Shown: one piece after another, positions 1 to 7,152 of the stretch
Position numbering within the stretch: the stretch's first letter is position 1
How the letters are laid out: each line of letters opens with the position of its first letter
Source of the DNA: DATCJA01 sp963814955
GTDB lineage: Bacteria; Acidobacteriota; Vicinamibacteria; Vicinamibacterales; UBA2999
NCBI GenBank assembly: GCA_963814955.1
Contig: CAWFEX010000006.1
Coordinates: forward strand, 372,001 to 436,000
DNA: 64,000 bases
Direction: 5' to 3'
Program-made: the position numbers and the translations under genes
Notes under the pieces: generated by a model
The model's database searches: none
Told to the model about the DNA's origin: nothing
Seen by the model: only the letters and a program-made list of their open reading frames with translations

Positions 1-153
1 GCGGTCCTGGGCGCGTCTTGATGGGCAGCCTGCACCCCCTCTCCGCCGGAGTCTGTTCGCATTCCGACTTGGAATCAGAAACAGCATGGGTACAGACCAG
101 CAGCAGCTTCGTGCGGGCCGCGCGTTCGAGCCGCCGCTGAATTAGAGCGTTTT
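1..153. other. left-edge sequence, no supported gene
   Basis: Two forward frames are open from the window edge, ending at stops near 140 and 145, but neither translation resembles a known family. It may be the tail of a gene that starts outside the window. Nothing firmer can be said. Confidence 0.3.
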
Positions 154-426
154 TCATAACGCTGTAGCGACGCGATAGCCGCAGTGCCGGACAAAGTTGA
201 GGCATTCCTGCGGCGTGAAGAGGCGCAGCGCGATCGCCACGAGCTCGACGACCTGGTCGAAGCTGCGCGGTCGCGCCGCGCGGAGGAACGCTTTCAATTT
301 CGCAAACGCGAGCTCGATCGGATTGAAGTCCGGACTCGGGCATCGGCGCTGGTCTTCCCGCCGCTGGTAATACCTCTTGCGGATTGCTGCGCAGGCGAGG
401 CCAGCCGTTTGAGAACGCGGGCGCAT
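154..426 (-). pseudogene. IS630-family transposase, C-terminal remnant
   Basis: The translation contains SPDFNPIE followed by AKLKAFLR and ends with ECLNFVRHCGY. These are the hallmark last block and tail of IS630/Tc1-mariner DDE transposases, where the glutamate in NPIE is the third catalytic acid. Recognisable homology begins only around position 348. The upstream half of the frame (349-426) does not look like transposase, and the first two catalytic aspartates and the N-terminal HTH are absent. This is therefore a broken insertion sequence that cannot encode an active enzyme. No terminal inverted repeats could be assigned. It lies about 300 bases from a tRNA gene. Confidence 0.8.
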
Positions 427-684
427 ACGCGCGTACTACTACCGCTGCCCACCCTGTCTTCCTCGACCCTGGAACGGCCACAGCGCGAACTGAGCGAGAT
501 CGACGGGAGTTTGTTGTAGCGGTGCTGGAAGTGTTGGCGACGGTCACCGGGAGCCGGTGGGCTTGAAAACGCTGCCGCCCGACACACCGTCAATGCCGTC
601 AGAAGTGCGGCTGCCACCTTCGCGCTTCGCTTCGGCGAGCCAAGGAAGCCGGACACGACGGACGTCCGAGAAACATCCGGCACA

Positions 685-729
685 CTTTAAACTTACTTTT
701 CACTTTCTACTTTCAAGTTTGAACTTGAC
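685..729. repeat. AT-rich short-period repeat (ACTTTCT/AACTTAC type)
   Basis: A pyrimidine-rich run of degenerate seven-base units (such as AACTTAC, TTTTCAC and TTTCTAC) stands out from the GC-rich surroundings. It is the same family as the larger block at 40090-40195. It sits just beyond the 3' end of the minus-strand tRNA. The interval 427-684 holds no gene that I can support. Confidence 0.55.
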
Positions 730-732
730 GTG

Positions 733-807
733 TGGTACCGGTACGGGGATTCGAACCCCGGTCCCGTGGCTGAGAACCACGTGTCCTGACCCCTAGACGA
801 TACCGGC
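733..807 (-). tRNA. tRNA-Glu(CTC)
   Basis: The minus strand folds as a complete 75-nt tRNA. The acceptor arm GCCGGTA pairs with TACCGGT (with a G-U first pair), the D arm is GTCT/GGAC, the anticodon stem is CGTGG/CCACG with loop TTCTCAG, and the T arm CGGGG/CCCCG carries loop TTCGAAT. The discriminator A and a genomically encoded CCA follow. Loop positions 34-36 read CTC, decoding the glutamate codon GAG. Charged tRNA-Glu is also the substrate of the hemA product encoded later in this window. Confidence 0.95.
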
Positions 808-1116
808 ACTGGGCGAGCTGGTAGGCGGTCGTCGGTAGCTGGTAGCAAGAACCCCGCACTCAGATCCTGCTACTACCTACCAGCTACCACCTTCCACCTA
901 GTGATGCTACCGGATGGCCAGTCGCTCAGTAAAGCCTGCCACTGGACGTTTTGAAAGGGGCCGGAAGTCGTGCGGATGAGTCGAGTTCGGACAGCCTTTC
1001 AAGACGTCTTCGCCCGCACGGAGTGCGGGCAAGCAAACGCTGTCCCTAGCGAGGCGGAGCCACATGCGTGTTGGTTTAAGGCGCAGCCTCGCTAGGCATT
1101 TCTGTATCATCGACGC
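808..1116. repeat. intergenic repeats and hairpins between tRNA-Glu and the M23 gene
   Basis: No gene is visible. The interval holds three structures: GGTAGCT-type degenerate units in both orientations (about 817-900); a GC hairpin with arms GCCCGCAC/GTGCGGGC (1012-1030); and a longer inverted repeat, CCTAGCGAGGC at 1045-1055 against GCCTCGCTAGG at 1086-1096, directly before the M23 start. The hairpins may terminate transcription or may be remnants of dispersed elements. Confidence 0.5.
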
Positions 1117-2499
1117 ATGCGTGCGTTCATGAAATTCCTCACGTCCCTCGTCTTCCTTGCTCTCGTCGTCGCCGGCGCGGCCTGGCTCTGGGCCGGCCGG
1201 GCCGAAGGACCGCGCATCGAGATCCGGCAGCCTGAGAAGTTCATCGGCCAGGCAACGCCGCTCGATCTGGTCGTGGAGTCGCCGGGAGGGCAGTTCGCGC
1301 GGGTCGATGCCACGATCGAGCAGGACGGCCAGAGCTATTCCGTGTTCACGCTCGCCCAACCAGCGCAGGGGAGCGTCCGTCAGGAAAGCGCCGAGCGCAT
1401 TTACGTGATGCGATCGATTGGCAAGCGGGATGTGCCGGAGCTGAAAGCGGGCCCTGCGCGGCTCGTTGTGAGGGCGGCCCGGCCCGTGTTGTTCGGCTAT
1501 CGCGAAGCCGAATCGGAAGTTTCACGAGACGTGGAGGTCCGGCTGGACCCGCCGCGGATTGCCATCCTGTCGAAATTCCACTTCGTGAATCACGGCGGGG
1601 CCGAATTCGTCGTCTATCGCGCCACACCGCCGGACGTGGAATCCGGCGTCCGGGTTGGCGACCGGACGTATCCCGGGTATCCGGCTTCCGGCGCCGGCAT
1701 CCGGTCGGATGAGGGAGCGAAGGTTGCCTTCTTTGCGCTCCTGTACGACCAGGAACTGAACGCGCCGGTCTCCGTTTACGCGCGCGACGCGGCCGGCAAC
1801 GAATCGTCCACGCCGCTCGACCATATGCCATTTGCCAAGGCGTTCGCGCGCAGCCGCATCAATATCGACGACACGTTCCTGCAGCGCGTGGTTCCGTCGA
1901 TCGCCGCGGAAACGCCGGAAATGCAGCTGTCGACGACGCCCGGCGATCTGCTGGCCTCTTTCCTTCAGATCAACGGCGAGCTACGCATGCGGAACGCCCA
2001 GACGATTGAGGTGCTCGCCAGGAAGAGCGCACCCGAGATGCTATGGAAGGATGCGTTTCAGCCGCTTGGCAACGCAGCGATCGAGTCGAGGTTCGCCGAC
2101 AACCGCACGTATTTCTATAACGGCAAGGAGGTCGATCGACAGGTGCATCTGGGATTCGACCTCGCAGTCACCCAGCGCGTCCCGGTGCTCGCCGCCAACA
2201 ACGGCATCGTGCTGCTGGCCGATTACCTCGGGATCTACGGGAATTGCGTCATCATCGATCACGGCCTCGGCGTGCAATCCCTCTACGCGCATCTCTCGTC
2301 CATCGATGTCAAGCCAGGCGATCGCGTGGAGAAAGGCCGCGAAATCGGCCGCAGCGGAACCACTGGGCTGGCCGGGGGTGACCATCTCCATTTCACGATG
2401 CTTGTCAACGGGCATCCGGTGAACGCCGTGGAATGGTGGGATCCCAAATGGATGCAGGACCGCGTTCTGCGCAAAGTCGCAGAGGCTGGCGGCGTGTGA
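1117..2499 (+). CDS. membrane-anchored M23 (LytM-type) peptidase
   Basis: The 460-residue protein has an N-terminal hydrophobic segment (about residues 5-23), acting as signal anchor or signal peptide. A long extracytoplasmic region follows, then a C-terminal LytM/M23 domain from about residue 340. The zinc ligands of the family are visible as H344 and D348 (HLGFD) and H425 (HLH), with the catalytic YAH histidine at 392, so it should be an active peptidoglycan endopeptidase. It probably cleaves cross-links in the periplasm, or activates amidases. An in-frame ATG at 1129 is an alternative start. Neither start has a clear Shine-Dalgarno sequence. Confidence 0.88.
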   Translation: MRAFMKFLTSLVFLALVVAGAAWLWAGRAEGPRIEIRQPEKFIGQATPLDLVVESPGGQFARVDATIEQDGQSYSVFTLAQPAQGSVRQESAERIYVMRSIGKRDVPELKAGPARLVVRAARPVLFGYREAESEVSRDVEVRLDPPRIAILSKFHFVNHGGAEFVVYRATPPDVESGVRVGDRTYPGYPASGAGIRSDEGAKVAFFALLYDQELNAPVSVYARDAAGNESSTPLDHMPFAKAFARSRINIDDTFLQRVVPSIAAETPEMQLSTTPGDLLASFLQINGELRMRNAQTIEVLARKSAPEMLWKDAFQPLGNAAIESRFADNRTYFYNGKEVDRQVHLGFDLAVTQRVPVLAANNGIVLLADYLGIYGNCVIIDHGLGVQSLYAHLSSIDVKPGDRVEKGREIGRSGTTGLAGGDHLHFTMLVNGHPVNAVEWWDPKWMQDRVLRKVAEAGGV

Positions 2500-2521
2500 T
2501 AATCAACGGTTGGGAGACGTG

Positions 2522-3301
2522 ATGACCAGCAATCATAGAGTTGCGCTGGGCGTGGCGCTGACGGCGCTCCTGACCGCCGCAATCGCGTGCGGCGGCGGCA
2601 CCTCGCAGGAGTCGGCGCCGGTCGAGAGCGCGCCTATAGCCAATCCGGTGGATCCCGCGACAGCGGGAAATGTCATGGGGCGTGTGACGTTCGAAGGCAC
2701 GCCGCCGAAGCCGGCCGCGTTGCGGATGGACTCGGACCCGGCCTGCGTACAGCCGGGCGCCAGCGCGACAACCGAATCCGTGGTGGTGGGTGAGAGCGGA
2801 GCGGTTCAGAACGTGTTCGTGTACGTGAAGGACGGACTTGGCAACTTGAAATTCCCGGTGCCGTCGGCGGCGGTGGTGCTCGACCAGAAGGGCTGCCGGT
2901 ATACGCCGCATGTGATGGGCGTGCAGGTCGGCCAGCCGCTCGAGGTGCTCAACAGCGATCCCACTCTTCACAACGTCCATGCGCTTCCTGCCGAAAACCG
3001 GGAATTCAACACGGGGCAGCCGATTCCGGGCATGAAGCATACGCATCGATTCAGCACGCGCGAAGTGATGGTGCCGTTCAAGTGCGACGTCCATCCCTGG
3101 ATGCGCGCCTTCGTCGGTGTCTTGGATCATCCGTATTTCGGCGTGACCAGCAGCGATGGCACGTTCAGCCTGAACGGTCTGCCGCCAGGCACCTACACGG
3201 TCGAGGCGTGGCACGAAACACTCGGCACGCAGACGCAGACGGTCACCATTGGCGCGAAGGAGTCACGCGACATCGCGTTTTCGTTCAAGTCGACCACGTA
3301 G
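2522..3301 (+). CDS. cupredoxin-like lipoprotein
   Basis: The 259-residue exported lipoprotein has a lipobox ending in AIAC (lipidated Cys23). The ATG at 2522 is favoured over an upstream TTG because GGGAG lies six bases before it. The core resembles the plastocyanin/azurin-like group often annotated as methylamine-utilisation proteins. Residues H150, C188, H191 and M194 (in HNVH and CDVHPWM) fit a type 1 copper site. The C-terminus adds a small beta-sandwich of the carboxypeptidase-regulatory type (GLPPGTYTVEAWH). Because it lies just before ctaA and ctaB, I infer an electron carrier or copper protein of the respiratory chain. The copper assignment rests on motif alone. Confidence 0.75.
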   Translation: MTSNHRVALGVALTALLTAAIACGGGTSQESAPVESAPIANPVDPATAGNVMGRVTFEGTPPKPAALRMDSDPACVQPGASATTESVVVGESGAVQNVFVYVKDGLGNLKFPVPSAAVVLDQKGCRYTPHVMGVQVGQPLEVLNSDPTLHNVHALPAENREFNTGQPIPGMKHTHRFSTREVMVPFKCDVHPWMRAFVGVLDHPYFGVTSSDGTFSLNGLPPGTYTVEAWHETLGTQTQTVTIGAKESRDIAFSFKSTT

Positions 3302-3330
3302 AGCGCAGCACGCGCTTCGTGATTCGCAAC

Positions 3331-3393
3331 CTTTGACTTTTGACCTTTGACTTTACTTCTGACCTTTGACCTTTGACCTTTGACCTTTGACCT
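3331..3393. repeat. TTTGACC heptanucleotide tandem repeat
   Basis: About nine seven-base units, mostly TTTGACC with early variants such as TTTGACT, fill the gap and end eight bases before the ctaA ATG. The tract therefore occupies the leader and leaves no room for a normal ribosome-binding site. Confidence 0.85.
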
Positions 3394-3400
3394 ATAAGTG

Positions 3401-4384
3401 ATGCTTCACCCGTTCGCAGCGTTCGTCGCGGCGGCCACCGCGCTCCTGATTTTCGCGGGCGGACTCGTCACCAGCACGGGATCGGGTCTGTCCGTGCCCG
3501 ATTGGCCCAATACCTACGGCTGGTTCATGTTCGCCTTCCCGCTGGAGAAGATGGTGGGCGGGATCTTTTACGAGCACAGCCACCGCCTGATTGCGAGCGT
3601 GGTGGGATTCCTGATTGTCGTGCTCGCCGTGTGGCTGTGGCGGGCAGAGCCGCGGCCGTGGGTCCGCCGTTTAGGCTACGCCGCCCTTGGTGCCGTGATT
3701 GCGCAAGGCGTTCTCGGCGGCATCACCGTACTGTGGTTCCTGCCCGACCCAATCTCGATTGCACATGCAGGACTCGCTCAGCTCGTCTTCTGCCTGACAG
3801 TGACCATCGCGGTCGTCACGTCAGCCGGTTGGAAGCGGGGCTATCCAACAAACGACGCGACGCTGCAAACCGTTGCGATTGTGACAACCGTCGCGACGTA
3901 TGCGCAGATTCTGGTTGGAGCAACCATGCGGCATACGGATGCGGGCCTGGCGATTCCCGATTTCCCGCTGGCATTCGGCCACCTCGTCCCGCCGCTGTGG
4001 ACTCCGCCGATTGCGATTCACTACGCTCACCGCATCGGCGCACTGATTGTCACGTTCCTTGTGATTGCCACGACCGGACATGTCCTGCGTCACCACCGCT
4101 CAAATCCTGAACTGAGGCGACCGTCGCTCCTGCTGCTCGCGTTCGTCGCCGTGCAGCTGACTCTCGGTGCACTCACCGTGCTGAGCGGCAAGCAGTACGT
4201 GATCAACTCATTGCATGTCGTGACAGGGGCGGCGGTGCTGGGCACGTCGCTCGTGTTGACGTTGCGCGCCCATCGGCCGAAATTTGCGGAGATCCTCGAT
4301 CAGGGACCGGGGATCCGGAACACCTCGAACCAGGTCCAGGATCCGCGATCGCCGATCCCGGAACCGGGCGGAGCACGCGCGTGA
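3401..4384 (+). CDS. ctaA: haem A synthase CtaA
   Basis: This is the polytopic COX15/CtaA family, which oxidises haem O to haem A for aa3-type oxidases. The 327-residue protein shows GGLVTSTGSGLSVPDWP at the start of its first segment, the EHSHR haem-ligand histidine motif, a second-half repeat with MRHTDAGLAIPDFP and YAHR, and about eight membrane helices. A GTG at 3398 is immediately in front of the ATG. The last roughly 30 residues are hydrophilic and are encoded by a GGATCC-type repeat rather than a conserved domain. The stop overlaps the GTG start of ctaB, so the two are translationally coupled. Confidence 0.93.
   Translation: MLHPFAAFVAAATALLIFAGGLVTSTGSGLSVPDWPNTYGWFMFAFPLEKMVGGIFYEHSHRLIASVVGFLIVVLAVWLWRAEPRPWVRRLGYAALGAVIAQGVLGGITVLWFLPDPISIAHAGLAQLVFCLTVTIAVVTSAGWKRGYPTNDATLQTVAIVTTVATYAQILVGATMRHTDAGLAIPDFPLAFGHLVPPLWTPPIAIHYAHRIGALIVTFLVIATTGHVLRHHRSNPELRRPSLLLLAFVAVQLTLGALTVLSGKQYVINSLHVVTGAAVLGTSLVLTLRAHRPKFAEILDQGPGIRNTSNQVQDPRSPIPEPGGARA
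4300..4368. repeat. GGATCC-type short repeat inside the 3' end of ctaA
   Basis: Degenerate units such as GGGACCG, GGGATCC and AGGATCC recur here. The same family occurs in intergenic gaps at 34482-34503 and 45005-45035. Within ctaA it encodes a Pro/Gly/Asp-rich tail unlike the membrane core. Confidence 0.5.
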
Positions 4385-5319
4385 AGTCAGTACACGCGAC
4401 CGCAGCTTCATCGTCCGTCTCAGCGGCAGGGGCATGGGCTCCGGGTGTCGCTCGCTCCACCACCCGCGCGCTCGACTTCATTGCCCTCACGAAGCCGCGA
4501 CTCAATCTCCTGGTACTCGTGACGACGCTTGCCGGCTTGTACCTGGCCTCGCCCGAAGGTGTCCCTGTGCCAATTCTGGTCCACACCCTCCTCGGGACCG
4601 CGCTCGTGGCAGGTGGGGCGGCAGCCTTCAATCAGGTCTGGGAACGTGAGACCGACGCCCTGATGGGGCGAACGCGGAATCGCCCGGTGCCGGGCGGACG
4701 CCTGGGCGCGACCGAAGGGGTGTGGTTTGCCGCGGTGCTTGCGACGACAGGAATTGCGGACCTTGCCTGGTTCGTAAACCTGCTTTCCGCCGGCGTTGCG
4801 GCGCTGACCCTGGCCACGTACGTGTTCCTGTACACGCCGTTGAAGCGTCGAACATCGTTGTCGACGCTGATCGGAGCCATTCCAGGCGCGCTTCCGCCGG
4901 TAATTGGCTGGGCGGCGGCCGAGGGCACGGTGACGCTGCCAGCGGTCGTCCTGTTCGGAATTGTTTTCTTCTGGCAGATGCCGCATTTCCTGGCAATTGC
5001 CTGGCTGTATCGCGAGGAGTACGCGGCGGCGGGCATTCCCCTTCTGCCTGTGCTCGAACCGGACGGTTACCTGACCGGAAGGCAGGCGCTGTTGTACGCG
5101 ACGGCGCTCTGGCCCGTCAGTCTGATGCCCGCTCTCGTCGGGTTGGCCAGCGGGTTCTATGTTGTCGTTGCCACGGTGCTCGGGTGTGCGTTCATCGTTC
5201 TGAGCGCGCGATTCGCGCGAAAGCGATCCCTGTCGTCGGCTCGACAGCTTTTCCTGTTCTCGATCACGTACCTGCCTCTTCTCTTGGGCGCGCTGGTGGC
5301 CGACCGGCTCTGGATTTAG
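4381..5319 (+). CDS. ctaB: protohaem IX farnesyltransferase (haem O synthase)
   Basis: This UbiA-superfamily prenyltransferase (CtaB/CyoE/COX10) adds the farnesyl chain to haem B, giving haem O for CtaA. The 312-residue protein has DFIALTKPRLN at the first helix, the Asp-rich motif region around FNQVWERETDALMGRTRNRPVP, the second motif region around YTPLKRRT, and about nine transmembrane helices. The GTG start overlaps the ctaA stop. The first 35 residues are poorly conserved, so translation might instead begin slightly downstream. Confidence 0.93.
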   Translation: MKSVHATAASSSVSAAGAWAPGVARSTTRALDFIALTKPRLNLLVLVTTLAGLYLASPEGVPVPILVHTLLGTALVAGGAAAFNQVWERETDALMGRTRNRPVPGGRLGATEGVWFAAVLATTGIADLAWFVNLLSAGVAALTLATYVFLYTPLKRRTSLSTLIGAIPGALPPVIGWAAAEGTVTLPAVVLFGIVFFWQMPHFLAIAWLYREEYAAAGIPLLPVLEPDGYLTGRQALLYATALWPVSLMPALVGLASGFYVVVATVLGCAFIVLSARFARKRSLSSARQLFLFSITYLPLLLGALVADRLWI

Positions 5320-5346
5320 TCCAGGCACAAGGCCCAAGTCACCTGA

Positions 5347-5388
5347 TTTGTGACTTGTGATTACTTGTGACTTGTGACTTGTGACTTG
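5347..5388. repeat. TGTGACT heptanucleotide tandem repeat
   Basis: Five to six units of TTGTGAC/TGTGACT run almost directly into the GTG start codon of the DUF420 gene. Copies of the same family occur at 30851-30885 and 43296-43343. Confidence 0.85.
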
Positions 5389-5390
5389 AA

Positions 5391-5807
5391 GTGGAACTCA
5401 ACGACCTTCCCGCCCTGAACGCTGTTCTCAACGGAACCGCCGCAGCCTTCCTGACGGCTGGATACATTCAGATTCGCCGCGGCCGAATCGAATTGCACAA
5501 ACGGTGCATGCTTGCAGCGCTGGCCACGTCCGCGTTGTTTCTCACCTCCTACGTGGTGTATCACGCGAACGCTGGATCCCGTTCGTTTCCGGGACAAGGT
5601 TTCGCCCGGTTGCTGTACTTCACCATCCTGATTACGCACGTTGTGCTGGCCGCCGCCATCCTGCCGCTCGCTCTCACGACCGCAGCGCGGGGACTCCGGG
5701 CACAATACGACCGCCATGTTCGTATCGCCCGCTGGACCCTTCCCATCTGGGTCTATGTGTCGGTGACGGGCGTCGTGATTTACTGGATGCTGTATCAGAT
5801 CTATTGA
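5391..5807 (+). CDS. DUF420 family membrane protein
   Basis: The 138-residue protein has four predicted helices. It contains the conserved LHKRCM and YHANAGSRSFPG segments and a later THVVLA histidine that typify DUF420, a family usually encoded with haem-copper oxidases and similar to Bacillus CtaM. Its place directly after ctaA and ctaB supports a role in cytochrome oxidase assembly or function. That role is known from the family and not shown by the sequence itself. It starts with GTG right after the heptamer tract and ends three bases before the next ATG. Confidence 0.85.
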   Translation: MELNDLPALNAVLNGTAAAFLTAGYIQIRRGRIELHKRCMLAALATSALFLTSYVVYHANAGSRSFPGQGFARLLYFTILITHVVLAAAILPLALTTAARGLRAQYDRHVRIARWTLPIWVYVSVTGVVIYWMLYQIY

Positions 5808-5810
5808 AAG

Positions 5811-7109
5811 ATGCAGCGCTCCGATCACGATCGCAGCGGAGCCTTAGCCCTCGTTTTCGTCCTCGTCCTCTTGTTCGTTGTCACGCTGACTGCTCTGGCG
5901 GCACAACCTCGTCCGCTCGGTAATCCCGACGCATTCAGCCGCATTCCTGCGCCTTCCCCGATGGTGATCTCACCGACGGTATTTGCCTCGTACGGGGCGT
6001 TGATCACCGCCGTCACGCTCACGACGCTGTATGTGTACCGCGGACGGGCGTTCATCGTGTACTGGATTGGCGGCTGGATGCTCCTTGCCGGTTCGCTCAC
6101 GCTCCTCGCTCGCGGCTATGACGACGTCCGGCTCGGAGGCGTCATGATCGGCCTGGCGCAGCTGCTGAGCGTGTGGTCGGCGGGATTGATGCTTCTTGCT
6201 GCGAGGGCATTTCCCGATGAGGCTTTGCTCTGGAACGTACCGCTGAAAGTGTCTGCGGCGAGCGCAGTCTGGTTTCTCGCGGCGCCGTTGATGCTCCCGC
6301 TGGCCGCTGTGATCCCCGCCGGGCCTGCGGCCAGCGCGATCCTGTTCGCGTGGGCCGGTGTTCGTTACCTGCGGCTCGTGTCACATACGCGATATGTCGG
6401 CGTCATGGTGATCGGCGTCGGAATGCTGCTCCTCGGCGCCTCGAGCATCGCTGCAACCGGCGCGGCGCTCAATCAGTTCGCAGGCGATCAGGCGCTCAAT
6501 TCATTACTTGGATTCAACATCGTCATTTACATGTTCGTGGCGCTCGGAATGCACGTGCTGGTGTTCGAGGACATGACGGTCGAGCTGCGGCGGACGAATC
6601 GCGAGCTGGCGCAGGCGCATCAGGAAGTGCAGCGGCTCGCCATTACTGACGCACTGACAGGCTGTCACAATCGCCGGTTTTTTGACGAAATCGAGCGCAA
6701 GGAATTCCAGCGGTATCGGCGGTACGGCGCGCCGCTGTCCGTCATATTTGTCGACGTCAACCGCTTCAAACAGTTGAACGACACGATGGGCCACGACATG
6801 GGCGACGAGCTGCTCAGAACGATTGGCGCACTGCTGCGACGACACGTCCGGGAGTCGGACTACGTCATTCGCTGGGGTGGCGACGAGTTCCTGCTTCTGC
6901 TGACCTGTACCGTGAGCGAGGCGGAGCGAAAAGCAGGCGAACTCAAGGCGGCGTTCGAGGAAGAACGCCGCAGCGCCGCGCTGCCCGACAGCATCGGCCT
7001 CAGCGTCGGCGTGGCATCAGCTTCGCAAGAGACGGATAGTCTCGTGGAGGCCGTCAGACTTGCCGACAGCCGCATGTATGAGGACAAGCTCGGCGAACGC
7101 GGGCGCTGA
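5811..7109 (+). CDS. membrane diguanylate cyclase (GGDEF)
   Basis: The 432-residue protein has seven or more membrane helices in residues 1-245, a short coiled-coil linker (residues 250-275), then a complete GGDEF domain. The active-site sequence is exactly GGDEF at residues 356-360. An RESD inhibitory I-site lies five residues before it (R347-D350), so it should make cyclic di-GMP and be product-inhibited. DxLTG (DALTGCHNRR) and DVNRFKQLND are present. It follows the DUF420 gene by three bases. The membrane sensor domain is not a family I can name. Confidence 0.9.
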   Translation: MQRSDHDRSGALALVFVLVLLFVVTLTALAAQPRPLGNPDAFSRIPAPSPMVISPTVFASYGALITAVTLTTLYVYRGRAFIVYWIGGWMLLAGSLTLLARGYDDVRLGGVMIGLAQLLSVWSAGLMLLAARAFPDEALLWNVPLKVSAASAVWFLAAPLMLPLAAVIPAGPAASAILFAWAGVRYLRLVSHTRYVGVMVIGVGMLLLGASSIAATGAALNQFAGDQALNSLLGFNIVIYMFVALGMHVLVFEDMTVELRRTNRELAQAHQEVQRLAITDALTGCHNRRFFDEIERKEFQRYRRYGAPLSVIFVDVNRFKQLNDTMGHDMGDELLRTIGALLRRHVRESDYVIRWGGDEFLLLLTCTVSEAERKAGELKAAFEEERRSAALPDSIGLSVGVASASQETDSLVEAVRLADSRMYEDKLGERGR

Positions 7110-7152
7110 CCCGGACCTGAAGCCCGACGTTGAAATAAAATAGAACCGACGC

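Noticed and set aside
3331..3393. Possible CRISPR array
   Set aside because: The units are seven bases long with no spacers, and no cas gene is present.
7136..7141. TAAAAT as -10 box for the sulfatase-like gene
   Set aside because: There is no -35 element, and such AT hexamers are too common to support on their own.
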